From Desmodus rotundus (Eukaryota; Chordata; Mammalia; Chiroptera; Phyllostomidae), in the NCBI RefSeq assembly GCF_022682495.2, contig NC_071396.1, positions 20,209,735 to 20,273,734 of the forward strand: 64,000 bases of DNA. The letters run 5' to 3'. The notes under the pieces are model-generated. The model was not told the origin of the DNA. It saw only the letters and a program-made list of their open reading frames with translations, and did not search any database. The position numbers and the translations under genes are program-made. Of this stretch, positions 33,374 to 45,194 are shown piece by piece; the first letter of the stretch is position 1; each line of letters begins with the position of its first letter.

Positions 33374-36369
33374 ACTATATGTTTTAAACTAAACAGCAAC
33401 AGTTGGATATATATTCATTAGGGGTGGTCCAATAACTTAAGGGACTCACCACTATATTTTAATAATGTTTTTTAGTAGCTGTTTAAGGCAGTTTTCAACA
33501 GTGTTCTTAACTAATTCTAGATTATAATACACAACACAATGTTTCATAATTAAGTTAAAAGAAATGTTAACTTTTTTAACTTAAAAATGCTAGATTTTAT
33601 TTTTACTGAAATTTAAAGTAGTGCAGCTTGCAGAAGTCATTTTTAAATTTCAAAAGGGCCTCCCAAAGTAAACTTACGATTGCATTCAGTTTCCAGTTTA
33701 AAAAAAAAAAATACAACAGACTCTTGATGTGGCAGCTGCCTTTGTTTATACCCTAAAGGAGGAAAAAAGTTAAAGGGAAAATATGAAACAACTTTAAATC
33801 CCTTGTTACTCAAAATCGTTTTGCATGTGATTTATAGATGGTTTTATTTGGTTAGTGAAGAGTAGAATGTTTCTCTTCCTGATTCCAAAGTGTATACGTG
33901 GAATCATTCAGAAAAACATTCAGTTGTGTGTAGGCCACTAGAAGTCCTGAGTCACCCTCATTTGCTTGCCTTTTCTTCATGGGAACAGTGTGAGGAGACA
34001 CGCCTTTCCTCTGTCACAGACCAAGGTCAGAGTCACCAATGAATAGAACACATATTTACCTACTTCATCCTCTGAGGTTCTAGAAATGAGCGGGGTGGGG
34101 ATGCTGTTTAACTCCTTCAGTGCCACTGGTTAGGCCTCTGACAGCAATAGTATTGATTATAATAAAAGTGATTACAGTCCAATAAAAATTGCGGGTGTGA
34201 CTTCCCAGATTTTCAACTATCTCGTTTCTGTTGACAGCCTGCATTTTCCTCAAAAGTTTTGAATCCCTCCCATTTAAAAGGCACAAAAAATGCAAAAAGT
34301 CAATCTGTGCATTATTTAAGGGGTTGGAAGATAGAAAAGGCCTGGATTTATGGGTTGTCTATGGATTTCTTTATTAATCCCCAGGTAAATCCATAATCGG
34401 AGATATCCACACTCTCCCTCTTTCCCGGTAACAAATTAATTTGTACCTAATTTAACAATGAACTTAGTGTTAACCCATCAGTCTGCCACCTGCCCCTCCC
34501 CCGTGACAATACAACTTAACATGACTGAAAACAGCTTTTCTAACTTACTTTTTTTTTTAGTTACAGAAGATGAAATCTCCACCTGCAGTGGTTTTTATCA
34601 CAGAATATTGTGTTTTGCTTTTCTTTATGGCACTGAGCTGCCTAAAACATCCATACAAGCCACAGAAAGTTATTTTAGGACAAAAAGTATACCATAGGCA
34701 AATCATTATTTGGAATCATGTAGACATTGGGTCTTAAACCTGTTTTATTGTGTGTCTGAGAAACAGATTGAGAATTGAGTGAAATCTCCTTAAGAGAGCA
34801 ACCTTATTACAATGGTATAAACAGTTTGTTCCATAAAACAATTGGTTTGGAAAAAGTGTAGACGAGCCCTTTAACACTCAAAATCATGGTAGAACAAGTC
34901 ATCGGCGCACGAACAACTGATCACAAAATCAGCCGTGTCGATCCCTTAGGAGATGACTTTCTCCCAGGGCAGACAAGGTCTGGAGATGGGACTCCAACAT
35001 CCCTATTCCAAGTTCCCGTGTACATGGCAGGCGTCCACGCTCTGGTTGGTCTCATCCTTTGAATGGGCTTTAGAAGTTCAATTGCATAGTCTAGAGAGCC
35101 TCCAAGCCATTCAGCAGAAGCCCTTGATGCAGAGATAAGACAGCCTGTATACAGTACTGACGGCACATTTGAAACACAGTTTATATTTGGGGGGAAATGA
35201 GCAGTGGGACATAATCTGTGGGTCCCATCACTTACCACTTTTACTTAGTAATTACTATGTTGTGACTCCCCATGAACAGGCAGACGCCCGTGAGGGGACA
35301 GGTGTCCTGCCCAGCATGGCATGCTGTGCCGTGTAGGCGCTCAGGCAGCCTCTCTGGCTGATGAAGGTGAAGGTCACTGCATAGTTTTCTGCCACTTAGA
35401 AAACATCTTCCCTCTGACAGTTCAAATGTAAATGGCTATTTGCATCTCCAGGAAAAAAATTAATTCATAAACATTTCACTGGAAGTAAGGGTCTAAATTC
35501 CTTTCAATGTATGGAAAGACTGTTAAAAGGGAGCCTGTTACTGAGATTACCTTCTTTGATCCTGTGATTTAAAAACCACCACAGGACTGAGACTTCTGCA
35601 GAGAAGTGGACCTTAGAAGTAGGGACTGGGTGGGCCTGAATAAATCAGCATTTCTGTACACACCGCCTTGGCTTAGGGCCTGCTCTCCACAGCCTCCCAG
35701 ACTGTGTCAGCTGCCAAGCAGAAGAAGGCCTTTGGTGCCTTAACCCACGCTAAAAGCCTCTTACCCCCATTTTTGTTATTTCTGCCTCTACAATTCCATT
35801 AGCTTTGTGTGTGTGATAGAAGATCGGGAGTTACTGTACCCCACATGTCACTGAAATCAGAGTTTCACAGAAGGGTGACGGTCATTAGAGAAGCTCCGGA
35901 AGGAATACCGTTCTCTCCATCAGCCCCACACGGTCGTTGCTGTTACTATGTGACACCTACATTAAGTGAGGCCCGTCCTATGGGCTTTGGCGCTGAAGGT
36001 CCGCCACAGGTAGGCGTGGCAGCGTGCTTCAGGGCGCACAGTGACAAGAGTTCACCACCTCCCCAGAGCTTGTTTTTCCTTCCAGGAGGCTGGGAAGCAG
36101 AGTTATGGGAACTTCTCCCGCGGTGCAGTGAGTCCTTTCCTAGCACATACACCTGGGACCCCCGGTGGGCCTGTGACCTGGGAGCGCAGTCCCAAGTCCA
36201 AGGTGGTGTCAACACACCAAGTTCACTCTGCGTGCACCCATCACGTGGGTGCACAAATCAGGCTAGTTGAAAACACCAGAGGCGAGGTCAGAATGGTCAA
36301 ATTGTAGAGTTTTCTTTTTTTTTTTTTTTAACTTGTCACTGTTGCTCAGAAGGGCTTTTTATCCCTCCC
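33374..36369. other. Intergenic DNA downstream of IRF2BP2
   Basis: No gene is recognised. A frame at 35809-36270 (153 codons, plus) overlaps an opposite-strand frame and has no domain. A poly-T run lies at about 36316-36329. Confidence 0.55.
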
Positions 36370-36940
36370 CACCCCCACCCCGCCTTTGAGGACGAAAACA
36401 GCTGCCAGCGCTGCCCGGCCCTGTTTACTGGAGGGGAAGGAAAGGGGAAGAGGCGACCTTACTTCCATCGCCCGCGGTTTCCAGCGCCTCCCAGACTGAT
36501 TCTAGAACTTTTCCTGGGCCGCGCGCGCCTGGCCGGTGCAGCGCCCTACCCCGCGTCTGCTTGGCGCACGTGGGGCCAGGCGGCGGGACCTGGGGACTGC
36601 GGCCGTCCCGCTCGCCCCCCACCCCCGGCCCCGAGCCCCGGCAGGTCCCCCAGCGCCAGCCGGGCCCGCGCAGCTGCCGCTGCTATAATTAGGGGGCCGT
36701 GGCCCCGGAGGCACGTGGAGGCTCTGACGCCAGCCCCGCGCCCTGAACCAAATAAAGGCAGAGGCCCGGCTCCCGCCGGCGAGGCCGGGAGCCCGGTGCG
36801 CCGCAGCCCCCGGGCGGCGAGCCCTGCAGCCCAGAAAAGATCAAACGCGTGTCAGCAGCAGCCGGGCCGCGCCTGCCAGGACCCTGCCGCCGCACGCCGA
36901 GCTGGGCGCGTCCTCGGAGCTGGAGAGGGCACATGACAAG
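36370..36940. promoter_or_regulatory. Isolated CpG island with E-box and MEF2 motifs, 4 kb beyond IRF2BP2
   Basis: A GC- and CpG-rich block of about 570 bp stands out from AT-rich flanks. It holds two CAGCTG E-boxes (36399-36404, 36671-36676), a perfect MEF2 consensus CTATAATTAG at 36683-36692 only 6 bp after the second E-box, and a CArG/TATA-like CCAAATAAAGG at 36748-36758. No convincing coding exon is present. It may be an enhancer or the promoter of an unannotated transcript. Confidence 0.6.
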
Positions 36941-39014
36941 AGCTGCCCCAAATGTCACTCCCTTTTTGGAAGTCATGATGCTGCCTTTTTTTTTTTTTTC
37001 CTAAAGACTGTGGCTATAATAAGGCAAGTGTTCCGTGCTGGTGGAGTAAACAGACCTGTTTAAGGGGCACCGTATTAGCAGAAAGCGCACTAACGCGCAG
37101 TGCAGGGCAGAAAATGTATTTACCCAGCAGGCCTCAGGACATGCCCATATGGGGCCACCAGCCACCGTAGCAACTGCCTACTAGAGGGGAGTTGCCTTTT
37201 TGTAAAAATCGAGAAACCTTAATTTAAACTAGAAGAAAAGTTGTTATTCCCCTCTCATCATAGCACCATTGGGCACTTGAGGTGCCACCGAATTAATTAC
37301 CTTGTAATTTGTGTTAATTATTCAGTATAATACCCTACAATAATATCTCCAGAACAATAACAGGCACGGCCCCTGTTCTTTTTATTTTTTTTAATGACAT
37401 GGAAATGACATTCATTACCAGCCTTGGAGTGGGGGCATAGGAGCTTCACTGTGGACTGTGTGGTGTGGTAGTTGTTGGCACCGTCTAAAAAGCGGCTGTG
37501 GTAACTAAAGAAATGGCAAGCTAAAATAAATAATAAATAAATAAATAAAGCCTTTCACCAGGCTTGAGAACACTTAGACACAAGCCCCCCCAAACACGGC
37601 CTTCACCAACGTATTCGTCTTTCCAGACAACAGGCACAACAAGCATTCTCCAAGCCGGCGATGGAAATCCTACAGAACAGTCCGCTCCTTGTATTGTTTT
37701 ATCGAGGAACACGGAAGCCTTTCCAGGGTGCAATCTGATTCCTGGGAAGTTATTCTTGTTCTTTTCCTGTGACGGCTTGTGGTGACCCAGCAGCGCTGCA
37801 GCCGCCAGAGATCTCTGAGAGGGAGCTCTGCCGAGAGACGCAAGTTCACGGGTTCATGAAAACACCGAGAAGGGTCCACCTCTGTTCTCGATACGCCGAA
37901 CCACTGGGATCAAGGTCAGGAAGTCTCCAGATGATCTCGGGCTTTGTGTGGTCCTTTCAGGGTCTTCAGTTCGCTTTTGTGCTTCTACTCCGTACTTACA
38001 TATTAAAAAAAAAAAAAATGACTGTGTACTTACCTCGGTGGGGCTAAGGAATCAAACTGGGAAATCTCTCTGCCAGCTTGTCAGTTTCTCAGTGACCAGC
38101 CAGACACAAGAAGGCACTGGGCCCATGTGACACCCATTAGGTACTTGGGCACAGTGAAATGTACCACTAAAAGTACAGACTTTTGGTTCCACTGAAAGGG
38201 GTAAGAGCCAACAGCTCGGACACATGGAGAGAAGGGGCTCCCCCTGCTGTCACAGAGAAGACGTGTCCTCTGAGGCCTGCGTCTGGGCCTGAAGCATCCC
38301 ACCAGAGGCTCTGTGAAGTTACCATCACCTTGGGGGACGTATAGTCCTACTGGAGATAAAAGGCAGGCCACAAATAAAGGAAATGGGTATTTTTCTTAAA
38401 AGGCTCTGGACTCAGGTTCATTTAGTGAAGGATAGTTTGCGTAAGTCCCTTCGTGGCTTTAAAAGCCAGGATGGTATTTGTGTGGCTGCTGGCAGGTAGG
38501 AAAGGGGGCGGGGGTGTGAGGGTATGTTTGAACACATTGCCTTTTTAAAAGCAATCAAAAAACTTACATGTGATGAAGAATAAAAGGACATCTTCCTTGA
38601 ATTTTGACCTCAGTAAAAATGGTGGGTGTGTAAAAACTCGTTACAGTTTCCTGTAAATCACAGTTCTCTGCACGGGGACCCTCAGAGACCATGAACACCA
38701 CACATTCATAGTGGTGGAAGGAACTCATTCAAGGTCTTGTTGACAAACAGCACCCAAGTGGAGGGTCAGCTGTGACCACACCGAGCCAGGGATCATCCAT
38801 CTGTGAGTTTATGGAAGAGGGGGGAAGTTGAGGACTTCCACAGAATTAGGTCGAAACTCATCATAGATGAGAAGAATCACAAGCAGAAGAAGAGGTGGTA
38901 TATGCACGAGTCGAGAGGTTGGAGAGAAAAAAATTACATGAAGAGAACTCACATCTGGTCACAGTTAGTCTCATTCACTCACTAGTTCACTGAACCTTTC
39001 TCTTCACAAACCTC
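36941..39014. other. Intergenic DNA with AT-rich homeodomain-type motifs
   Basis: 37285-37325 contains several TAATTA/TTAATT motifs in a short span. An (ATAA)n tract lies at 37524-37549. No gene is recognised. Confidence 0.5.
37524..37549 (+). repeat. (ATAA)n microsatellite
   Basis: A short, slightly imperfect tetranucleotide run. Confidence 0.9.
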
Positions 39015-39220
39015 TCTGGCGGTAAAGCACGCGGGCTCTGGAATCATGGTGCCTGCACTTAAATTCCAGCTCCACCTCCTTTTAACCCTCGTATCGAACC
39101 CTCTACTCTCCATTTAATTATCTGTGGACCTCCCAGTGTTGTTGAGGGAATTAATCGACAGGAGTATGTACCAGGCATACCATGGTGCGGGGCACATGGT
39201 AAGTACCTGTTGAATTAGGT
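39015..39220 (+). repeat. MIR SINE
   Basis: AAAGCACGCGGGCTCTGGAA, then attccagctccacctcc, gttgttgagggaattaa and ggggcacatggtaagtacctgttg give the MIR order from 5' to 3'. Confidence 0.8.
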
Positions 39221-39859
39221 GGCCAGCCCAGTAACCATCCTCGGGGCTGGGCCGAGGGCTGCAGTCAGGTAGCTGTGAAAAGACCGTGCTTTCAGCTGGC
39301 TTCCAGAAACCTTTTCTTCATTGTCTCGCCCCCCTGGCCACCCTTCACTGCCTCCTCGTCTAACCTTTTGGAGTGCCCCAGGCTCCGTCCTGTTCCTCCT
39401 ATTCTGTGACACATATTTTATATAGATAGAGATAGGTAGATATTTATTTCAATAAATTGGCTCATGTGACTGTGGGAGCTGGTGTGTCTAAAATCTTAGA
39501 GCGTTTTACAGGGTTTTTGTTGTTTTGTTTTGTTTTTATGTTGCAGTTTGAGGAGAATTTCCTCTTCGGGAAACCTCAGTCCTTGTTGGTTAGGCTTGCA
39601 ACTGATTGGATGAGGCCCACCCACATTGTGTAGGGCAATCTGCTGTAGTCTGATTTAAATGGTAATTACATCTAAAAATACCTTAAAACGACATCTAGAC
39701 AGGTATCTGACCAAACTACTGGGTACCCTGGCCTAGGCAAGCTGACGTACGAGATTAACCACCATGGTCCTTTCTAAGCTTTCTCCTCCTGCCCCAGCCA
39801 TCCCAGATGGCGATGCTATCAGTTATGATACTTGTAAGTGCAAAGTCACAAAACATCCC
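39221..39859. other. Intergenic DNA
   Basis: No gene or confident repeat. Confidence 0.55.
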
Positions 39860-40300
39860 ATTCTGATACACTTAAATTATAAAAGGAACTTGTTGGCTCT
39901 TGGGACTGAAAAAGCCACAGGCAGGCCAGCTTCAGGTCTGACTCCCTTCAGATCTGAGCCTCATCTCCCCCTGGTTCCCTTGGCTCTGCCTACCTGGTGT
40001 TGATGTTATCTTCATACAGGCAGGCCTCCCTCAAGATTTAAGATGATTGACACGCTTCCTCATTCACATCCAAGAAGAAAGAGCAGAGGATCCCTTCCAG
40101 AAAAAGAGTGCCAAGCTTCTCTCTGATTGGCTTGGTCGTGACATCATCTTGTGGCCAAGGAAATAGCCTGCTCTGATTGGCTTAGGCCTCCCCTGCCCTA
40201 ACCAATCCCAGGGAAGGAGGTGGATTGCCCTGACTGGCATCTAGTTGAAGGTGCCCCGGGGTGGGATCAATCCCAGCACAACTAGCGGCTGCTACGCTGG
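39860..40300. repeat. Ancient mammalian interspersed repeat (family not assigned)
   Basis: It contains two CTCTGATTGGCTT motifs, cctcatctccccctgg and a ccacaggcaggccagcttcagg lead. This is the same dispersed repeat type as at 6025-6540. The name is not certain. Confidence 0.5.
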
Positions 40301-41374
40301 CTGAGGAGTGGATTAAATGGTGGGAGACACCTTAGTGCTCCAAAGCAGGGGGTGGCATTGCAAAAACCTGGGGCACCTGCAGCACGGAATCCTCTGGGGA
40401 TGGTGCCATGCACACGCACACGGGGCTGAGTGGTCTCGGGGTCACAGGCAGCAGCCCTGATCCAAAGAGAAGAGAGCTGCCCGGAAGGAGGGGCGCTCCG
40501 CCACCTTCCCATGGATGTCAGGCAGGGCCGTTAGTCCATAGGGAGGGTTGGTGGCTGGCTGGTCGACTGTCACACCTGTCCTCATTTCAGACTTCCTTGT
40601 TCCAGATCTGTTTGCCTCTCTGCCACCGAGGGAGTGACCCCCAGGGCTGAAATCCCAGCAGCCAGCTTCACAGCTGTCAAGACAGGGCAGACTTTGAGCC
40701 CCTCGACCCCGAGGGGCACGACGCATGCTGTTCTGATGGGGTGGCTTGGCGGGGACAAAGCATGCAGGAGGAAGGTGGCTGGAAGGCATGCCGGGGCAGC
40801 CCAGGTGTGGGGTTGTCTGAGATTCTGATCTGTAACTTGTTTTTATTTAAACAAACACACACACTCATAACTGAAGTGGCAGGCTTTACTAACAAGCTGG
40901 AAAATGCCTCTTTTGCCCGCCCCTCCCCATGTGTGCCACCTCCCTCTCCACCATGCTGACTCTGCAGTGACTGGCACTGGCATGTCACAGTGAGTGCCGG
41001 GGGAGGGGACCGCTGCACCCTCACTGAAGAGTACACGGGTTCCGCGAGCTCAGTGCTCTCTTCACAAGGCCCGGGCACACTCACCCTCCCGCCAGCCCCT
41101 GCGAGGCCAGGAGCTTCCAGGTCGATGTGGCGCTGCAGGGACCAGCACCCCACCCTGGACCCGAGAGCTCAGGAGCAAAAACCTTCACTTTTTCTTGAAA
41201 AAGAGCTTCATGCCTGGCTAAGGACAGAGGCGTTTGGGGGCCGAACGTTGCTGGAGTTAACAAATGTGCTGCCCCATAAACAGGCCATAATTCTAAGTTG
41301 TGCAGAAAAGAAACATTCTTCTCCTAAACACACATGCAAGGCATTCGCTTCTCCCAGGTCATTTATCCTCAAAA
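40301..41374. other. Intergenic DNA
   Basis: No gene is recognised. Overlapping frames on both strands (40677-41153 minus, 40990-41457 plus) are about 155 codons each and show no domain. Confidence 0.55.
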
Positions 41375-41515
41375 CAGCCTACAAAACAAATGTGTCAGAG
41401 GCCCTTTTACAGAACAGAAAACTGAGGCAAAGGAAAGGTCAAGTGACTTTAAAGTGATAGTCATAGAGAAGCCTCTATTTAAATCCAGATCTTCTAGCTC
41501 TAAATCCCATGTTTT
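41375..41515 (-). repeat. MIR or L2 fragment, reverse orientation
   Basis: CCTTTTACAGAACAGAAAAC, then tgaggcaaaggaaaggtcaagtgact and ccagatcttctagctc are typical of the inverted MIR/L2 core. Confidence 0.6.
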
Positions 41516-41689
41516 CACATGCCCCCCCCCATTTTTTCAGTATTTACAAGTAATTCCTTGGGGCCTTATCAGAGCAGGAAATATTCTGAGGTGTCCAAAG
41601 GGCTGAGATGCATCCCCAGCCTCTGTTTACCCACCGTCCCCGCTTCATGCTCAGTTTGCTGATGGAGGAGTCACATGTCCCTGTTACAG

Positions 41690-42420
41690 TCTTTATTCCC
41701 CCAGTCTAATCAGGAAGACGAGCCAGAAGGGCTGAAATGATTAGCTTGGGATCATTAGAAGAGGAAAGAATTTATATTCACAGCGACTGTATTTCTAGTC
41801 CATTGATTAGGCAGTTTTGCTTTTATGAATCAATTGTGTTGATTGCTGTGCTGAATTACATGTGGACTTGCTGTCGCAAAGAAAACATAAATTATTAGCT
41901 ATAAAACCCATACTGGCCACGCATGGAGCGGGACAGCCTGTGGAATACGTATTTCCCATTTCCTCTTCCTGATTTCTGTCTAGGCTTTCTTAGCTCTGCT
42001 GGGGCGTGTGGCGGGGGTGATACCGCAACAGGCTGGCGTGCAACGTTATTAAACTTCCTTTGTAGATGCGGGGTGGTGTTCAGGGTTCTCCTGGGGAAAC
42101 AGCAATGACCACGCCTACCCTGAGTCCCTGCAGCTCCCCATTGGAAGGCAAGGCGATTTTTAGAAATATGCATAATCACCTTTGGAGACTCCAATAACAA
42201 AGGCCCCAACAGCCTCATCTCTTACTAATGTGTTAAATTTTTCTCTTAGGGTGTACAGCGGTCATTTCATAAATTGTGCACTTTTCACTCATTAATCTCA
42301 GTGGATTAACTCTTGCCATAGCAAATACGATAATGTCCAACAATTGTAATTAATAATCAGGGACCTGTATTTCTTAAGAGAGTGTTTTAAAAGCCAAATA
42401 ATCACTTTTAAGAGGACACT
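41690..42420. promoter_or_regulatory. Candidate conserved noncoding element
   Basis: AT-rich, repeat-free sequence with clustered homeodomain-like motifs (attagctat, gattag, ATTAATC, GTAATTAATAATC), an octamer-like ATGCATAATC at about 42168, and a SOX/TCF-type AACAAAGG at about 42197. The style is that of developmental enhancers, but conservation cannot be tested here. Confidence 0.35.
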
Positions 42421-44962
42421 ACAAGATTGAATAGGGCAGAATCGGGGTGGAAGAAAGAAGGAAAATCAAAAAGCAACCACAGATAAGGAGCTCAGGGGAC
42501 TAAAACCTTGAAGGACTGGTGTTTCGACATTAAGAACAAAGGAGAAGGCATTCGGCTTTAGTACTATGGGATTTTAAGGATTCTAGATATCAGAAGTTTC
42601 ACAAATTAATTCATTTGAGGAACATTTATTGTATGCATCCTAGACGTTGAGGCACGGAAGAGTTTAGATTATTATACTTTTTTAAGCTCTGGCAGCCCTG
42701 CAGTCTACAGAATAAGAACTGGACCACGAGGGAGAGATTTGATGAACATGACTGAAAAGGAGAAAGCGGGGGAGAAAGAAAAAGAAAAAATGAAAGAAGT
42801 AGCAGCAGCCGCCATGGCAAACAAAACCCCCATTGCAAACCCCGATTTTCCCAGATAAAATAGGTATCCTATTTCTTAATTAATGCTTGTCTAATTTTCC
42901 TCAGCAAAGATCAGCCACACACAAGCCTATCACACAACCTCTGTGAGTTCTTCCCCCGGCGGCTGCTGTGAGGAGCACAGAATAAATACGATTCAGATTC
43001 TGTTCTCAAAGAACATAGAATCTGTTTGGAAATTTCAGGCTGAAGTGCACGAAAGTGTGGCTGTGACCAAAGGCAGCATTCGAGCAGAGGCAGCAGGGCT
43101 GTATCCCCACTCTGGGTGCATGCTTCCCAGAAGGGAGTGGGCAGGAGCGAAGGGGAAGGGAAGGCTTCGTGGAGAAAGCTGACAGAGGGAGGCTCGGAGG
43201 GGGCACATCAGAGGGGACACAGGGATGATGTGGGCAGAGCAGAAATCGGCGCTGTAGGTTTGGGACCAAGAAGAAGAGTCGTGGCTGCTATAACTGCAGG
43301 TCAATTACTGGGGGGGGAGGGGGAAATAAAGCTCGACTAAATGGGGTGAGGTGGGACCTCCGGGCCCAGAAACTCACATGTGGGGAGGCTCCAGGGTTCA
43401 TAGTGGCGTGGCCGGTCAGGTGGCCCTGGCAGAGGTATTGATAAAGAGTGGAGCAAGGCTGCGGCGGGGCCATTAGGTCAGTCCCGTTCAGGGGCACTGG
43501 CCCAGGCCCAGGAGGGTGGCAGAGAAGGAGCTGGCAGATGAGACATTTCCAAGGAGTTGATAAGGCTTGGAGACACAGCTGAGTCAGAGCAGGGATGAGG
43601 GGTTGGGGACTCCAAGGCCAAAAATGTAGGTCATGGACCTAAAAGGGCCAGATGAGTGAACGGAAATGACTTGCTGTTGAACTGGGCCACGCCTCCGGGC
43701 AAACACTAAACCTTCCCCCTTCCCCGGCCCCCAGACTGAGGCAGGATGGTAGTGAGTGATACAAAAGCACATCAGACGGGAACCCAGGGCAGGGCCCCAG
43801 GTGCCAGGCGTGGGGGTGGGGAGGGGGGCAGCGAGCCCACGAGTCTGGGTGCTCAGGAGACAGTGTGGTCCTTCGCCCTAGGGTCCCCGCATGGGTCCAT
43901 GCGGCAGGAGCACGGCCTCTCCGTTCACTCCTCCACGGCTCCCCCCTCGGTGTGCGCACTTCTCATGTGCCAGCACCAGGCACCGAGCTGGGTGGCCTGG
44001 CATCAAGGAGGAAGACGAGATCCTGGCCGCAAGGAAGCTCAGCCTCCCAGGGACAGCGCAGATCAATAGGTTTTCAGAATTGGAACCAGGAGCCATAAAT
44101 CAGAGGGAGGCACCCAAAATGGCCAGTTAGGGCGTTATTCCAGGCTGCTGGTTGTGTCGGGGTTGAAGGCAGCAAAGATTTCAGAACTCTTTATTCCCTG
44201 CAGGAGCAGAGATGGCATGATTGAGGCCGGGAGGTTTGTGTCTCCAAGTCCAACATTTTAGAGTCGAGGGTGGCGTCCCAGCCACTGGAGGTCGTCAGCC
44301 AGCGTAGGCCCCCAGGAGGCTGAGATGCAGAGCATGCTCATTGCTCATGCCTTTTAAACTGGGGGAGCAAAGAGCAAAGAGCATGGGCTCATGTTTATCT
44401 TTACCAGTTCAGATACTTTTAAATACTGTTTCATGGGTGCATACAAATGCCACGAAATGCAGATTTTCTTTTCATCGCTGGATGGCACCGGAAGAGAGTA
44501 AGCTCACCTCTCGAGTGCGCTCAGTAACGTCAGGCCCAGGCAGCCTTCTTTCCGGCACCACGTGTCAGCACGGACCCACCACGCATGGGTGAAAGGCACA
44601 CTCCTGCCTCAACCCTGCTTCCCGCTATCCACAGGCTCCTGTGCCAGGAGTTCCAGGGCATGGAAGCCTGGACCTCATGGGGGAGGCCCAGGCTTGAGTC
44701 GGCTGTTCAGCTGCTCCCAGTGTCTGCCCAGCAGGGCTGCCCGGCACTTACAGCACAGACAGGAGCCAGGGGCCCTCGTCTCCAGGACCAGGCCTTAGGT
44801 GTGTGTGACACTGTCACCTTCATCCCCACGGCTTCTCTGACTTTCCCTGTCCCCAGAGACATCCTTGAGCCCCAGATGCATTGCGCCAGACCTCAGTCTG
44901 GCACAATGAGGGTAAGACGCATGGGGAAAAGGGAGTTTAGCAAAGTCAGTAATAGCCTAGAT
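42421..44962. other. Intergenic DNA with L2-like fragments
   Basis: 42605-42740 (cattcatttgaggaacatttattg onward) and 43945-44060 resemble L2 3' segments. The left end of a MIR-like element appears at about 44930-44962 and is interrupted by the next SINE. No gene is recognised. Confidence 0.5.
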
Positions 44963-45184
44963 TTAAAAAAAAAAAGATTGTATTTATTTTTAGAGGGGAA
45001 GGGAGGAAGAAAAAGAGAGAGAGAAACTTTGATTGTGAGAGAATCATGAATCGGTTGCCTCTCACATACCCCCAACCTAGGGACCTGGCCCCCAACCCAG
45101 GCATGTGCCCCGACCGGGAATCGAACCGGCAACCTTTCAGTTTGCAGGACAGTGCCCAACCCACTGAGCCACACCAGCCAGGGC
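44963..45184 (-). mobile_element. VES SINE, reverse orientation, with 10-bp target-site duplication
   Basis: It has an inverted A/T tail, GAGAGAGAAA arm, AATCGAACCGGCAACC (inverted B box) and TGAGCCACACCAGCCAGGGC. TAGCCTAGAT flanks it exactly at 44953-44962 and 45185-45194. It split an older MIR-like element. Confidence 0.95.
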
Positions 45185-45194
45185 TAGCCTAGAT

